In this document: positions 20,471-29,305 of the stretch, one piece after another
How positions within the stretch are numbered: the first letter of the stretch is position 1
Layout of the letters: each line of letters begins with the position of its first letter
Origin: CAVRAW01 sp963716135
GTDB taxonomy: Bacteria > Planctomycetota > Planctomycetia > Pirellulales > JADZDJ01
Direction: 5' to 3'
NCBI GenBank assembly: GCA_963716135.1
Contig: OY970289.1
Location: 248,001-312,000, forward strand
DNA length: 64,000 bases
Position numbers and translations under genes: made by a program
The notes under the pieces: generated by a model
Seen by the model: the letters and a program-made list of their open reading frames with translations, nothing else
What the model was told of the DNA's origin: nothing
The model's database searches: none

Positions 20471-21955
20471 TCAACCAGCCCGCTGCTCGGTTATCTCGAT
20501 CGCCTTGAGCAGTCCGCGCGCCTTATTCAATGTTTCCTGCCATTCTTCGCGCGGCCGGCTGTCGGCCACGATGCCGGCGCCGGCCTGCACGTACGCTTTG
20601 CCATCTTGCACGACGATCGTGCGCAGGGCGATGCAAGTGTCCATGTTGCCGCTGTAATCCACGTAGCCGACCGCGCCGGCATACGGCCCGCGGCGGCAGG
20701 GCTCCAACTCGTCGATGATTTCCATGGCCCGCACTTTCAGCGCGCCGGAAACGGTGCCAGCCGGCAAACAGGCGCGCAGGGCGTCGAATGAATCTTTCCC
20801 GTCGGCTAGCATCGCGCTGACGTTGCTAGTGATGTGCATCACGTGGCTGTAGCGTTCGATGGTCATCACGTCGGTTAGCTCCACGGATCCATATCGGGCG
20901 ACACGGCCGACGTCGTTGCGGCCCAAATCGACGAGCATCACGTGTTCGGCGCGCTCCTTCGGGTCGGCCAGCAACTCTTTGGCCAACTCGCGATCTTCTT
21001 CCTCGGTTTGGCCTCGGCGGCGAGTGCCCGCCAGCGGGCGCACCGTAATGCGCCCATCGACCACGCGGACCATCACTTCCGGCGAGCTGCCGACCAGCGT
21101 CACGCTGGGCGTGCGCAAGTAGAACATGAACGGACTCGGGTTCACCACGCGCAGCGTGCGATAGATCTCAAAGGGATGGGAACGAACGGCCAACTCGAGT
21201 CGTTGGCTGATGACCACCTGAAAAATGTCGCCGGCGCGGATGTACTCGACGCACTTTTCCACCGCGCGCTCGAAATCGGCTTGCGTGAAATTCGATTTGT
21301 AGGCGATTTTCGAATCGCCTCCGGTGTTGATATCCACCGGCGCTAAGTCGGTCGCCGGCGACGATAATCTTGACACCAACTGATCGACCCGCCGGCAAGC
21401 ATCGTCGTAAGCGGCTCGCAAGTCGCCTTGGTCGACGCGGGCCATCGCAATGGCCACGATGGTTTTTGTCACATTGTCGAAGACCACCATGCGGTCGTAG
21501 AAGGCGAACGAAAGATCGGGCAGGCGTCGATCATCCGGCGGCGCGTTGGGCAACCGCTCGGTATAGCGCACCACGTCGTAACCGGCGTAGCCGATGGCTC
21601 CGCTCACAAACGGCGGCAAGTCGGGCAGTCGCACGGCCCGCAAGGCATCGACGCGGTGGCGCAATTCTTCGATCGCGTCAGGAGACTCAAATTCCTCGGT
21701 CTTGCCGCCGCGGCGAAAGGTTACATGATTGCCGCGGGCTTCGATCTCTTGGAAGGGTTCAGCCGTAAGGAAACTGTAGCGGCCGACTTTTTCTCCGCCG
21801 ACCACGCTTTCGAACAAGCAGGCCGACGAGCCCGCGTCGAGCTTGTGAAAAGCCGAAACCGGCGTGAGCGCGTCGCCGATCAGCCGTCGATAGACCGGCA
21901 CCAGGTGCACGCCGCGCGCCAGTTGGGAAAACGTTGCGAAGTCGGGGTAGTGCAT
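20471..21955 (-). CDS. trpE: Anthranilate synthase component I
   Basis: 494 aa, full length. Converts chorismate to anthranilate with the glutaminase TrpG (not in the window). N-terminal feedback site region SSACLFESV. Catalytic chorismate-binding domain with GDIFQVVISQR, NPSPFMFYL, GSSPE, RPLAGTRRRG, DLGRNDVGRV, and C-terminal PAGTVSGALKVRAMEII and GAVGYVDYSG. A PabB function is possible in principle, but the sequence matches TrpE type. It heads the minus-strand group followed by the GldG-like/ABC genes, with a 90-bp gap. Confidence 0.93.
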   Translation of the reverse strand: MHYPDFATFSQLARGVHLVPVYRRLIGDALTPVSAFHKLDAGSSACLFESVVGGEKVGRYSFLTAEPFQEIEARGNHVTFRRGGKTEEFESPDAIEELRHRVDALRAVRLPDLPPFVSGAIGYAGYDVVRYTERLPNAPPDDRRLPDLSFAFYDRMVVFDNVTKTIVAIAMARVDQGDLRAAYDDACRRVDQLVSRLSSPATDLAPVDINTGGDSKIAYKSNFTQADFERAVEKCVEYIRAGDIFQVVISQRLELAVRSHPFEIYRTLRVVNPSPFMFYLRTPSVTLVGSSPEVMVRVVDGRITVRPLAGTRRRGQTEEEDRELAKELLADPKERAEHVMLVDLGRNDVGRVARYGSVELTDVMTIERYSHVMHITSNVSAMLADGKDSFDALRACLPAGTVSGALKVRAMEIIDELEPCRRGPYAGAVGYVDYSGNMDTCIALRTIVVQDGKAYVQAGAGIVADSRPREEWQETLNKARGLLKAIEITEQRAG

Positions 21956-22302
21956 GCGGCGGTCCCGGCACGCCGGGAGTCGTCAGTGGTCCGTTGTCAA
22001 CTACAATAATCAGCGGAGCGGTCGGCGTGGTCAGAATAGCAAGGCCTTACGTACCAGACAACCAAAGTTTGTCTCGTGTTCGCCGTTGTCGGACTGCCAG
22101 CAGATGGCGTGAACAAGAGGCCCCCGAATTTCGTTCGCCTTGACACCCCCCGGGGCGTTGTTAGAATCCCAACAGGGTTTTGCAGATTGAGCAAACACGA
22201 GCGAAAAGCAGCGGCAAAACCCATTCTCCTTCCGCGGCGCTTGGTGGAGCGGCAGTCGATTTCTTGCCTTCCTTCCATGTCGCTCCAGGTTGTCACGCAT
22301 TT

Positions 22303-22809
22303 ATGAAGTGCCAACAGTGCGAACGTCCGGCAACGTTCCACATCACTGAATTGGAAGGCGGCAAGCACACCGAGCTGCATCTGTGTGAAGAGCATGCCCG
22401 CGCGTATCTGACGCAAGGCGAAGGGGAGCCCGGCAGCGCGCCGACCATCGCCGGCGCCCTGGCTCAGCAACTGGCCGTCGGGCAAACCGCGGAAGAATTG
22501 GCGCGGCTGGATCAGCGCGCCTGCCCGGTGTGCGGCATCACCTTCTACGAATTTCGCAATCAAGGGCGCCTGGGTTGCCCGCATGATTACGTGTTCTTCG
22601 AAAAAGAATTGGAACCGCTGATCGCCAACATTCATGGTGAAACGATGCACAAAGGAAAGAAGCCACTGCACGGCGCCGGCGGCACCCAGCAAAAGACAGA
22701 GCTGATCCGCATGCGGCGCGAAATGAAAGAAGCCATCGACAAAGAAAACTACGAGCGCGCCAAGGAACTGCGCGACGAAATCAAACGCGTCGAGGGATTG
22801 AAGGAATAA
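22303..22809 (+). CDS. mcsA: McsA-type zinc-finger/UVR-motif activator
   Basis: 168 aa from the ATG at 22303. N-terminal zinc site CQQCERPATF...LCEEHA, a second cysteine set CPVCGITF...GRLGCPHDY, and a C-terminal UvrB/UvrC-type helical hairpin (REMKEAIDKENYERAKELRD). It is the activator of the protein-arginine kinase McsB, which is the next gene. CtsR and ClpC, its partners in Firmicutes, are not nearby. Confidence 0.9.
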   Translation: MKCQQCERPATFHITELEGGKHTELHLCEEHARAYLTQGEGEPGSAPTIAGALAQQLAVGQTAEELARLDQRACPVCGITFYEFRNQGRLGCPHDYVFFEKELEPLIANIHGETMHKGKKPLHGAGGTQQKTELIRMRREMKEAIDKENYERAKELRDEIKRVEGLKE

Positions 22810-22850
22810 TCGAAAGCTCATCACGAAAGGCTAATAGCGAAACGCTTTCT
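22807..22850. repeat. Degenerate heptad array with 14-bp super-period
   Basis: Between the mcsA stop and the mcsB start, 7-bp units alternate between a CGAAA-containing and a GCTnAT-containing form, giving three rough 14-bp copies. Confidence 0.4.
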
Positions 22851-22854
22851 CCCC

Positions 22855-23934
22855 GTGGAACTCAACGACCTTACCAACACGATCGGCGAATGGCTCCGCG
22901 GCAGCGGGCCCCAGGCCGATATCGTGATGAGCACGCGCATCCGCCTGGCGCGCAACCTGGCCGAGTTCCCCTTCATCACGCGCGCTAGTGATCAAGATCG
23001 GGCCGACATCGAACGCATCCTGCGCGAGCGAGTTTTGCAAATTCACGAGTCAACGGGCGAATTGCTGTATGTCAATGTTACGGATCTGGACCGGCTCGAT
23101 CGGCAATTTCTCGTCGAGCGGCAGCTAATCAGCCGCGAACATGCCGAATCGCAGGGGGCGCGCGGCGTGGTGATCGATCCCAACGAGCAAATCAGCCTGA
23201 TGATCAACGAGGAAGATCATCTGCGCATCCAGTGCATGCACAGCGGGCTGGATGTAAAGGGCGCCTGGGAGCAAATTAACCGCATCGACGATCTGATTTC
23301 CGAAAAAGTGACGTACGCGTTCCATCCGCGCCTGGGATATTTAACGGCCTGCCCCACGAACGTTGGCACCGGAGTGCGCGTGAGCGTGCTGATGCACTTG
23401 CCGGCACTGGTGCTCACACGGCAAATCGAAAAAGTGTTCCGCAGCCTGCAAAAGATCAGCCTGGCGGTGCGCGGACTGTATGGCGAGGGCTCACAAGCGA
23501 TGGGAGACTTTTATCAGATCTCCAATCAGCAGACGCTGGGCCGCAGCGAGCTGGAATTGGTCGAGCAAGTGGCCGACGTCGTGCCGGCCCTGATTCATTA
23601 CGAACGGGAAGCCCGCGATTTTCTCATCAAGGAAAGCCAGCAAACAGTGCACGACCAGGTGAGCCGCGCTTACGGTATCTTGCGCACGGCCCAAACCATC
23701 AGCTCCGAAGAAACCATGCACCTGCTTTCCAAAGTGCGGATGGGGGTGAACCTGGGGCTGATTGCCGATTTGTCGCTGCCAAAGCTCAACGAGCTATTCA
23801 TCCGCACGCAGCCGGCCCATCTGCAAAAATTGCGCGGCGTGGAACTGAATACCGCCGACCGCAACATCGAACGGGCACGATATCTGCGCCGCTACCTCAA
23901 CCGTGAGGAAGACGGCAACGGCGGCAAGAATTGA
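22855..23934 (+). CDS. mcsB: Protein-arginine kinase McsB (ATP:guanido phosphotransferase)
   Basis: 359 aa from a GTG start at 22855. Phosphorylates arginine side chains, marking proteins for Clp degradation in bacteria where it has been studied. Guanido-kinase motifs: VMSTRIRLARNL near the N-terminus, the loop INEEDHLRIQ, the catalytic cysteine motif TACPTNVGTG, and arginines in RGLYGEGS. The C-terminal tail (RNIERARYLRRYLNREE) is typical of McsB. Directly follows mcsA. Confidence 0.95.
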   Translation: MELNDLTNTIGEWLRGSGPQADIVMSTRIRLARNLAEFPFITRASDQDRADIERILRERVLQIHESTGELLYVNVTDLDRLDRQFLVERQLISREHAESQGARGVVIDPNEQISLMINEEDHLRIQCMHSGLDVKGAWEQINRIDDLISEKVTYAFHPRLGYLTACPTNVGTGVRVSVLMHLPALVLTRQIEKVFRSLQKISLAVRGLYGEGSQAMGDFYQISNQQTLGRSELELVEQVADVVPALIHYEREARDFLIKESQQTVHDQVSRAYGILRTAQTISSEETMHLLSKVRMGVNLGLIADLSLPKLNELFIRTQPAHLQKLRGVELNTADRNIERARYLRRYLNREEDGNGGKN

Positions 23935-24014
23935 ATGACCAATGACCAAATCCCAATGACCAATGGGTCTCTAATCGCTTGCGGTATTGGTCATTGGTGC
24001 TTGGTCATTGGTCA
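23934..24014. repeat. Paired inverted heptad arrays between convergent genes
   Basis: AATGACC-type units (23934-23968) begin at the mcsB stop. The reverse-complement TTGGTCA-type units (23987-24014) end in the stop codon of the convergent acetyltransferase. The two arms could form a long imperfect hairpin; it may act as a bidirectional terminator. Confidence 0.7.
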
Positions 24015-24629
24015 TTTCTGCTTCGGCAGGTTCTCTTCGAAGATCAATCCCATCTGGATGATGTCGTCGAAGCGGCCGTCGAGGTAGCGTCCCTTGACGA
24101 TTCGGCCTTCTTCGACAAAGCCGAATTTCTTGTACAGGGCGATCGCTTTCGGATTGGACACATACACGCCCAGATCGACGCGAATCAGCCCGCGAGCCCG
24201 TGCTTTGCCGATTGCCGCTTCCATCAGGCGCGTTCCGATGCCTCGGCCGCGGTAATCGACGTGGACGCCCATCCCAAGCTGGCCACGATGGCGGATCCCT
24301 TCGCGCTCCTGAGGGACAATGTCGATGAAGCCCACCACGCGCTGGCCGTCTAGTGCGAAAAACGCCGGCGAATCTTCGGCGATGTGCTTGCCCCAATATT
24401 CGCGCGTTTCCTCTCGCGAATGTGCTTGCACCGCGCCCAGCCATTTGCGTTCGCGGGCCACGCTGTCGATGCATTCCCGGAAGCTGTCGAGAAGTTCCAC
24501 CGTTGCCGGAACGATGCGGACGGTCTGCGGCCGATCGGCGATCGGCAAGATCCTGTCCAGCTGAGTGGGCTGTGTAATCATGTGGGCGATGACATGGGAG
24601 GTCCGTCCTGGGTTCGCTCGCGTTGCCAT
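24012..24629 (-). CDS. GNAT-family N-acetyltransferase
   Basis: 205 aa. Acetyl-CoA-binding motif A in DYRGRGIGTRLMEAAIGKA, preceded by LGMGVHVD, and the C-terminal LGVYVSNPKAIALYKKFGFVEEGRIVKGR, typical of small-molecule or RimI-like acetyltransferases. Substrate unknown. It lies 6 bp after coaD in the same direction, so the two are probably cotranscribed. The start could also be the internal ATG at residue 17 (MITQPTQL). Confidence 0.85.
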   Translation of the reverse strand: MATRANPGRTSHVIAHMITQPTQLDRILPIADRPQTVRIVPATVELLDSFRECIDSVARERKWLGAVQAHSREETREYWGKHIAEDSPAFFALDGQRVVGFIDIVPQEREGIRHRGQLGMGVHVDYRGRGIGTRLMEAAIGKARARGLIRVDLGVYVSNPKAIALYKKFGFVEEGRIVKGRYLDGRFDDIIQMGLIFEENLPKQK

Positions 24630-24635
24630 AGTTCG

Positions 24636-25141
24636 TCAGCCTAGCGGAGGACACAGGCGTCGCAGTTCGGGAATAATGTCCCGCGGCACGAAGCGGGCCA
24701 GTTCATCGTCGGTCGCCAGCGGTGTGATCTGCTTCAGCAGCGTACTGGAAACGTGCGAGAACTGGTCATCGGCCATTAGAAACACTGTTTCAATGTCCGG
24801 GTCGAGCTTGCGATTGGCCAGCGTCATGGTGAACTCGGCCTCGATATCGGTCAGCGACCGCACGCCGCGCAACATCAATTGCGCACCGCATTCGCGCACA
24901 AAGTGCACCGCCAGGCCGTTAAACTCGCGCACTTCGACGTTGGGCAAATGCTTCGTCGCCTGCCGGACCAGCTTCAGGCGCTCCTCGGGCGTGAACAACG
25001 CCTGCTTCTCCAGATTCACGCCGATGCCCACGATCAGCTTGTCAACCAGGCGGCTGCGCGCTCGATGACGTTGACATGACCCAGCGTCACTGGATCGAAC
25101 GAACCGGTGTAAACGGCGATGCGGGAATTATTGACGTGCAT
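24636..25141 (-). CDS. coaD: Phosphopantetheine adenylyltransferase (one apparent frameshift)
   Basis: About 168 aa when repaired. Adenylylates 4'-phosphopantetheine in coenzyme A synthesis. The start (ATG 25141) gives RIAVYTGSFDPVTLGHVNVI with the T/SxGH nucleotide-binding motif. The remainder (LIVGIGVNLEKQALFTPEERL, GAQLMLRGVRSLTDIEAEFTM, FLMADDQFSHVSSTLLKQI) is in another frame. Restoring one base at about 25050-25058 (GCGCGCGAGC rather than GCGCGCAGC) joins them as IERASRLVDKLIVGIG. Essential gene, so the break is probably an assembly error. Confidence 0.92.
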
Positions 25142-25193
25142 AGAGTCAACGTTCAGGAATCGGGGGTAATTTTAGCTGCCATGATATCCAGCT

Positions 25194-26363
25194 TCACTTG
25201 GAACGACAAACCTGTTTGGCTTCGGCTAGCGCGTCAATGAGGCGGTTAATATCGCTGTAGTCGGCATATGCGTGCGGGCTAATCCGCAATTTATCCGAGC
25301 GCTGGCTCAGGCCGACTTGTTTCGTCGCACAGTGCCGCTTCAAAGCCAACGAATCGTGCCCCGGGAATTCAAACGTCACGATTCCCGAGCAATGCTCCGG
25401 CCGATCGCGGGAGGTGAAAAACACGGCCCCGATTTCTTGCAGACGCCGGCAGCACTCGTTGGTAATTTCCAAAATGCGCCGGCCGATTTGGTCGATTCCG
25501 ACGCTCGCAAGCAAGTTCAAGCTGGCCCCCAGCCCGGCGAAACCGACGCTATTGGGCGAGCCGCCTTCGTAGCGATCGGCGGATGGCTTCACGCGGAATT
25601 CGATGTGCGTGAAATCGCCGCCCCCCACCATGCTGCTCCAGCCCATGCCAATGGGCCGCAGCTTGGGCAGATGCTCGCGGCGCACAAACAGCAGCCCTGC
25701 CCCTTCGGGCCCGAGCATCCATTTATGACCGTCGGCGGCGAAAAAATCGATAGGGGTTTGCCGCACGTCCAAAGGAAACGCTCCGACGGCCTGGATCGCG
25801 TCAACAAACAGCAATGCTCCCCGGCGATGGACCATTTCGGCGGCCGCGTTCAAATCGGTGCGCCAGCCGCTTAAAAATCCGACCCAACTGAGCGACACGA
25901 TGCGCGTGCGCTTGTCGCAAGCCGCCTCAAGGCGATTCAAATCGAGCCGCCCCCCTTCGACCGGCACGCGGCGGACCTCCACTCCGCGGCTTTCCAGATT
26001 GAGCCACGGATATTGATTCGACGGAAACTCGTCGGCCGGCACCACCACGTTTTCGCCCGCTTGCCATGGATAGCCTTCAGCCACCAGCGTAATGCCCTCG
26101 GTCGTGCTGCGGATCAGCCCGATTTCTTCAAGCTCGGCGCCGACCATGGCGGCCGCCGACTTGCGGGCGTCCTGCATCCGCCGCTCCCAGCGAGCCCACG
26201 CCGTTCCGCCCTCTTCGGTCGCTTCGGTGAGCCACTGGGCGATCGCGTCGCGTGCTGGAGCGGTTATGGGGGCCACCGCGGCATGGTCGAAAGCGGCCCA
26301 CCGCGACGTGATAGGCATTTGCCGGCGAAACGTTTCCCAGCGTTGGTCGGTGCTAAGTGGCAT
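25194..26363 (-). CDS. Class V aminotransferase (cysteine desulfurase/kynureninase-like)
   Basis: 389 aa from the ATG at 26363. Fold-type I PLP enzyme. The PLP lysine is in AADGHKWMLGPEGAGLL; other motifs are LIRSTTEGITLVAEG, PADEFPSNQYPW, SLSWVGFLSGWRTDL and the C-terminal LRISPHAYADYSDINRLIDAL. The family includes SufS/CsdA, isopenicillin-N epimerase and selenocysteine lyases. No active-site cysteine loop typical of NifS is obvious, so an epimerase/lyase-like activity is as likely as desulfuration. Stand-alone gene. Confidence 0.85.
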   Translation of the reverse strand: MPLSTDQRWETFRRQMPITSRWAAFDHAAVAPITAPARDAIAQWLTEATEEGGTAWARWERRMQDARKSAAAMVGAELEEIGLIRSTTEGITLVAEGYPWQAGENVVVPADEFPSNQYPWLNLESRGVEVRRVPVEGGRLDLNRLEAACDKRTRIVSLSWVGFLSGWRTDLNAAAEMVHRRGALLFVDAIQAVGAFPLDVRQTPIDFFAADGHKWMLGPEGAGLLFVRREHLPKLRPIGMGWSSMVGGGDFTHIEFRVKPSADRYEGGSPNSVGFAGLGASLNLLASVGIDQIGRRILEITNECCRRLQEIGAVFFTSRDRPEHCSGIVTFEFPGHDSLALKRHCATKQVGLSQRSDKLRISPHAYADYSDINRLIDALAEAKQVCRSK

Positions 26364-26507
26364 CTCGATCCGTAGTTGCACGAGGCTTCAAAAAGCGGCG
26401 AAAATCTGACCCAACGCGATTCTACCCTAACCAGGCATCCCGGTTGAACTACACTATGTAGGTTGACTAAAGTAAGGCGTTTGCAAACCGCCGGGGAAGC
26501 TCTCCGC

Positions 26508-26696
26508 ATGCCCAAAGCCTTGACCATTATAGGGATGCTGGTCGCTGCCCTGCTTCTTTTGATCTTTGCGCTGGATCTAGCTCTGGGCGTCCCCTTCGGC
26601 GGCTCCAGCGCCAGCGGCACGATGGACATCGGGATGATCATCTGCGGGGTCGTGCTCTTCTATCTGAGCTGGTCGACCTTTCGAGAGCAGGTCTGA
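26508..26696 (+). CDS. Small two-helix membrane protein
   Basis: 62 aa from the ATG at 26508. Two hydrophobic helices (ALTIIGMLVAALLLLIFALDL and MIICGVVLFYLSWSTF) around a Gly/Ser loop. No recognised family; such short proteins are frequent in planctomycetes. Isolated between convergent and divergent neighbours. Confidence 0.55.
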   Translation: MPKALTIIGMLVAALLLLIFALDLALGVPFGGSSASGTMDIGMIICGVVLFYLSWSTFREQV

Positions 26697-26731
26697 GGCA
26701 TCGGGAGGGCGAGGCCCCCGCCAAGCCATGT

Positions 26732-27540
26732 CTATGCCGCGCGCAAGATGGATTGCGCCGCGACGCTGCGCCGGGGAAGAAGTCTGGCCGCCGTGCCGCG
26801 AAGCGTCTCCACGCTGATGCGGCCCTGTTGCGACAATCGGTCGAGGCGCTTCAGGAAACGATCCACCGTGCGCAGTGCTTGCGCCCGTCGCCGGCGGCGA
26901 TCGCCGCGGCGTCGATCCGCACGTGACACATTCCGCCGCGCGCCGCAGTCCGATTGATGCTGCGCAACACTCGCACCGACTGAATGCGATTGGCCAGCCA
27001 TCCGCCGCCGCGCAGCGTCGCCGCAACAGGCACGTGCCATAGTCCGTGACAAATGGCATGCGCACCGACGGCATCGAGCTTGGAGATGCCCGGGCACGCG
27101 CTGTCAATTAAATCGGCGGCCGGACCGTGAGTCCGCACGATCGTGATTCCGTGCTTGGTGAGCAAATCAATGTTTCGTGAATGCCAGCATCCCGTCAGAG
27201 CTAGGGATGTGACTGAAATGCCGGCGGCAGCGGCCAATTGCAGACGTCGGACGATCGTGCGCACCACGTCGCCGCGCGAAATCTCGGCGCCAGTGGCCGG
27301 AAGCGTCGCCAAAAGCGCCACTTCCTGCTGGGGCATATTGCAGGTGATCCGCCGTGCCGCCAGCGGAGTGCCGGCCGGATCGCTGAAAACCCAGGTGCCT
27401 GAAAACCGATGCTGTTGAAAACGATCGAGCAGTTCCACGACCAGATACGACGCTTCGTCGGCTGCCCGCGCCGACGCCGACGAACCGCCGTCGGCATCAA
27501 TGGAAATCGAAACCACGCCGCGCGCTGCTGGACCGGGCAT
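26732..27540 (-). CDS. Polysaccharide-deacetylase-like (NodB-fold) protein (one apparent frameshift)
   Basis: About 268 aa when repaired. The start (ATG 27540) is supported by GGAGG 8 nt upstream. The N-terminus GVVSISIDADGG has the Asp-rich first-strand look of NodB-fold deacetylases. The mid region has WHSRNIDLLTKHGITIVRTHG, and the end has HVRIDAAAIAAGDGR then, in a second frame, ALRTVDRFLKRLDRLSQQGRISVETL. Restoring one G at about 26876 joins them as GDGRKALRTV. Metal-binding histidines of classical deacetylases are not clearly present, so it may be a non-catalytic relative. Confidence 0.6.
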
Positions 27541-27683
27541 TGGATCATCCTCCATGAACGGCTGCCGCCTACAAGGCCGTATCTGAAGCTTCGGCCCGCT
27601 GCACCGCGCAACTGCAAAAAACTGCCGATCCCGCTCGCCCGTCGTTCCGGTTAAGCAAGCGTGGGAAGATATACCATCGCGAT

Positions 27684-29207
27684 TCACCGAGCTTCGCCGT
27701 CGAGAACCGCCTGCACGACGCCTTCCATCGTGTACTGTTTGGCCTCCGCCGCGGGGGCAAATCCCAATTCCTGCAAGGTGGCCGACGTGACTGGGCTGAT
27801 GCTTACGATTTTCGTCTTGCGCAGTTCCTGGCCGAACATGCGCGCCAGCGATCGGGCAATCGCCGAACTTGTTACGGTGACCCAATCAACGCTGCCGGCG
27901 GCCACCGCCGCGGCAATTTCGGAATCCGCCTGCGCCACGTCGGTGCTGCGATAAACGACAATCTGCTCGACCGTCGCGCCGGCAGCCCGCAACCGCTCGG
28001 CCAGCACTTCGCGGCCACGGCTAGCGCGGGCCAAAAGGAATCGCTTGCCGCGCGCATCTTTCGCCAACAATTCGGCCAGCGATTCAGCGCGGTAAACGTC
28101 AGGCGGTTGGCCGTCAACTTGCAGACGATAATTCGCCAATTCTTCCGACGTTCCCGGGCCGATCGCGGCCAGCTTTATGTTCCCCAGGTGCCGCAGATCG
28201 CCACCGGTTTCCAGCAGGCGATCCAACAAATATCGCACGCCGTTGACGCTAGAAAACACCAGCCAATCGAAATCGGCCAGGCGCGCCAATGCCGCATCCA
28301 CCGGCTTCCAATCGTCCGGCGGCGAGATTTCAATCGCCGGCTGCACCAGGCACTCGGCCCCCAATTCCGTCAACTGCAGCCACAGCGTTTCGGATCGTTC
28401 GATCGGCCGGGTGATCAGCACGCGCTTGCCGAACAGCGGGCGGCGCGTGTACCACGACTCGGCCTGAGCCAGTCCGACCGCCTCGCCCACGATCACGACG
28501 ACCGGCGGCCGCATGTGGGTCGCTTCCAACTGCCCGACCACCGTGCCCAGCGTGCAGCGGATCGTAACCTGATCGGGCCACGAGCAGCGGCGTATGATCG
28601 CTGCCGGCGAGTCGGCCGATTTGCCGGCTGCCACGAGCGCAGCAGTCCACTCGTGCGCCGTGGTCACTCCCATGTAGAACACCAGTGTGCCGGGAAACGC
28701 GGCCAGCGCGCCATAATCCAAAGCCGGCGCCCCCTCGGAATCGCCTTCGTGACCCGTCACCAAAGCCACCGCGGAGGCGACGTCGCGCTGCGTCAACCAG
28801 ATGCCGGCATAACTGCCGGCGGCAAATGCGGCGGTGATTCCCGGCACGATTTCGTAATCGATGCCGGCAGCTTCCAATGCTTGCGCTTCTTCTCCCAGGC
28901 GTCCGAATACAACCGGATCGCCCCCTTTGAGCCGCACGACGTTTTGGCCGGCCCTCGCGCATTTCTCCAATTCACGATTGATTTCGCTTTGCTCCCAAAT
29001 CCGGTCGCGCCCGTGGCGGCCCAGGCATAGCAGCTTCGCACCTGGCGGCGCATGGCGCAAGATCGCCGGATTCACCAAATAGTCGTACAGCACCGCGTCG
29101 GCCTGGCGCAAGCATTCCACTCCGCGCCAGGTTATCAGTCCCGCGTCGCCCGGTCCCGCGCCGACGAGAAAAACCTTTCCCTGCTGCTTGGCGGCGCGTG
29201 AACTCAT
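27684..29207 (-). CDS. cobA-hemD: Fused uroporphyrinogen-III methyltransferase / uroporphyrinogen-III synthase
   Basis: 507 aa from ATG 29207. Residues about 10-245 are a SUMT/CobA methyltransferase: VFLVGAGPGDAGLIT, VVRLKGGDPVVFGRLGEE, YEIVPGITAA, ALVTGHE, PVVVIVGEAVGL. It makes precorrin-2 for siroheme or cobalamin. Residues about 260-507 are HemD, which closes hydroxymethylbilane to uroporphyrinogen III: RVLITRPIERSETL, DWLVFSSVNGVRYLL, LAAIGPGTSEEL, WVTVTSSAIARSL. The fusion is known in several phyla. It links to the heme A demand of the oxidase operon and the cobalamin demand of MetH only in a general way. Confidence 0.95.
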   Translation of the reverse strand: MSSRAAKQQGKVFLVGAGPGDAGLITWRGVECLRQADAVLYDYLVNPAILRHAPPGAKLLCLGRHGRDRIWEQSEINRELEKCARAGQNVVRLKGGDPVVFGRLGEEAQALEAAGIDYEIVPGITAAFAAGSYAGIWLTQRDVASAVALVTGHEGDSEGAPALDYGALAAFPGTLVFYMGVTTAHEWTAALVAAGKSADSPAAIIRRCSWPDQVTIRCTLGTVVGQLEATHMRPPVVVIVGEAVGLAQAESWYTRRPLFGKRVLITRPIERSETLWLQLTELGAECLVQPAIEISPPDDWKPVDAALARLADFDWLVFSSVNGVRYLLDRLLETGGDLRHLGNIKLAAIGPGTSEELANYRLQVDGQPPDVYRAESLAELLAKDARGKRFLLARASRGREVLAERLRAAGATVEQIVVYRSTDVAQADSEIAAAVAAGSVDWVTVTSSAIARSLARMFGQELRKTKIVSISPVTSATLQELGFAPAAEAKQYTMEGVVQAVLDGEAR

Positions 29208-29305
29208 CGTTGTTTTGGCATGCCAGGATGTTAGAATGGGGGCCAGGCGAGGCAATCGCTCACCGGAGTTGCTTATCCGCCAAACTTGGCCTATTGTGCC
29301 CTGCT

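Noticed and set aside
23934..24014. Regular short repeats considered as a CRISPR remnant
   Set aside because: Period is 7 bp with no spacers and no cas genes; the arrays are heptad tandem repeats.
27541..27885. In-frame upstream extension of the deacetylase-like gene
   Set aside because: It overlaps the end of cobA-hemD with low-complexity sequence; the ATG at 27540 has a GGAGG at proper distance.
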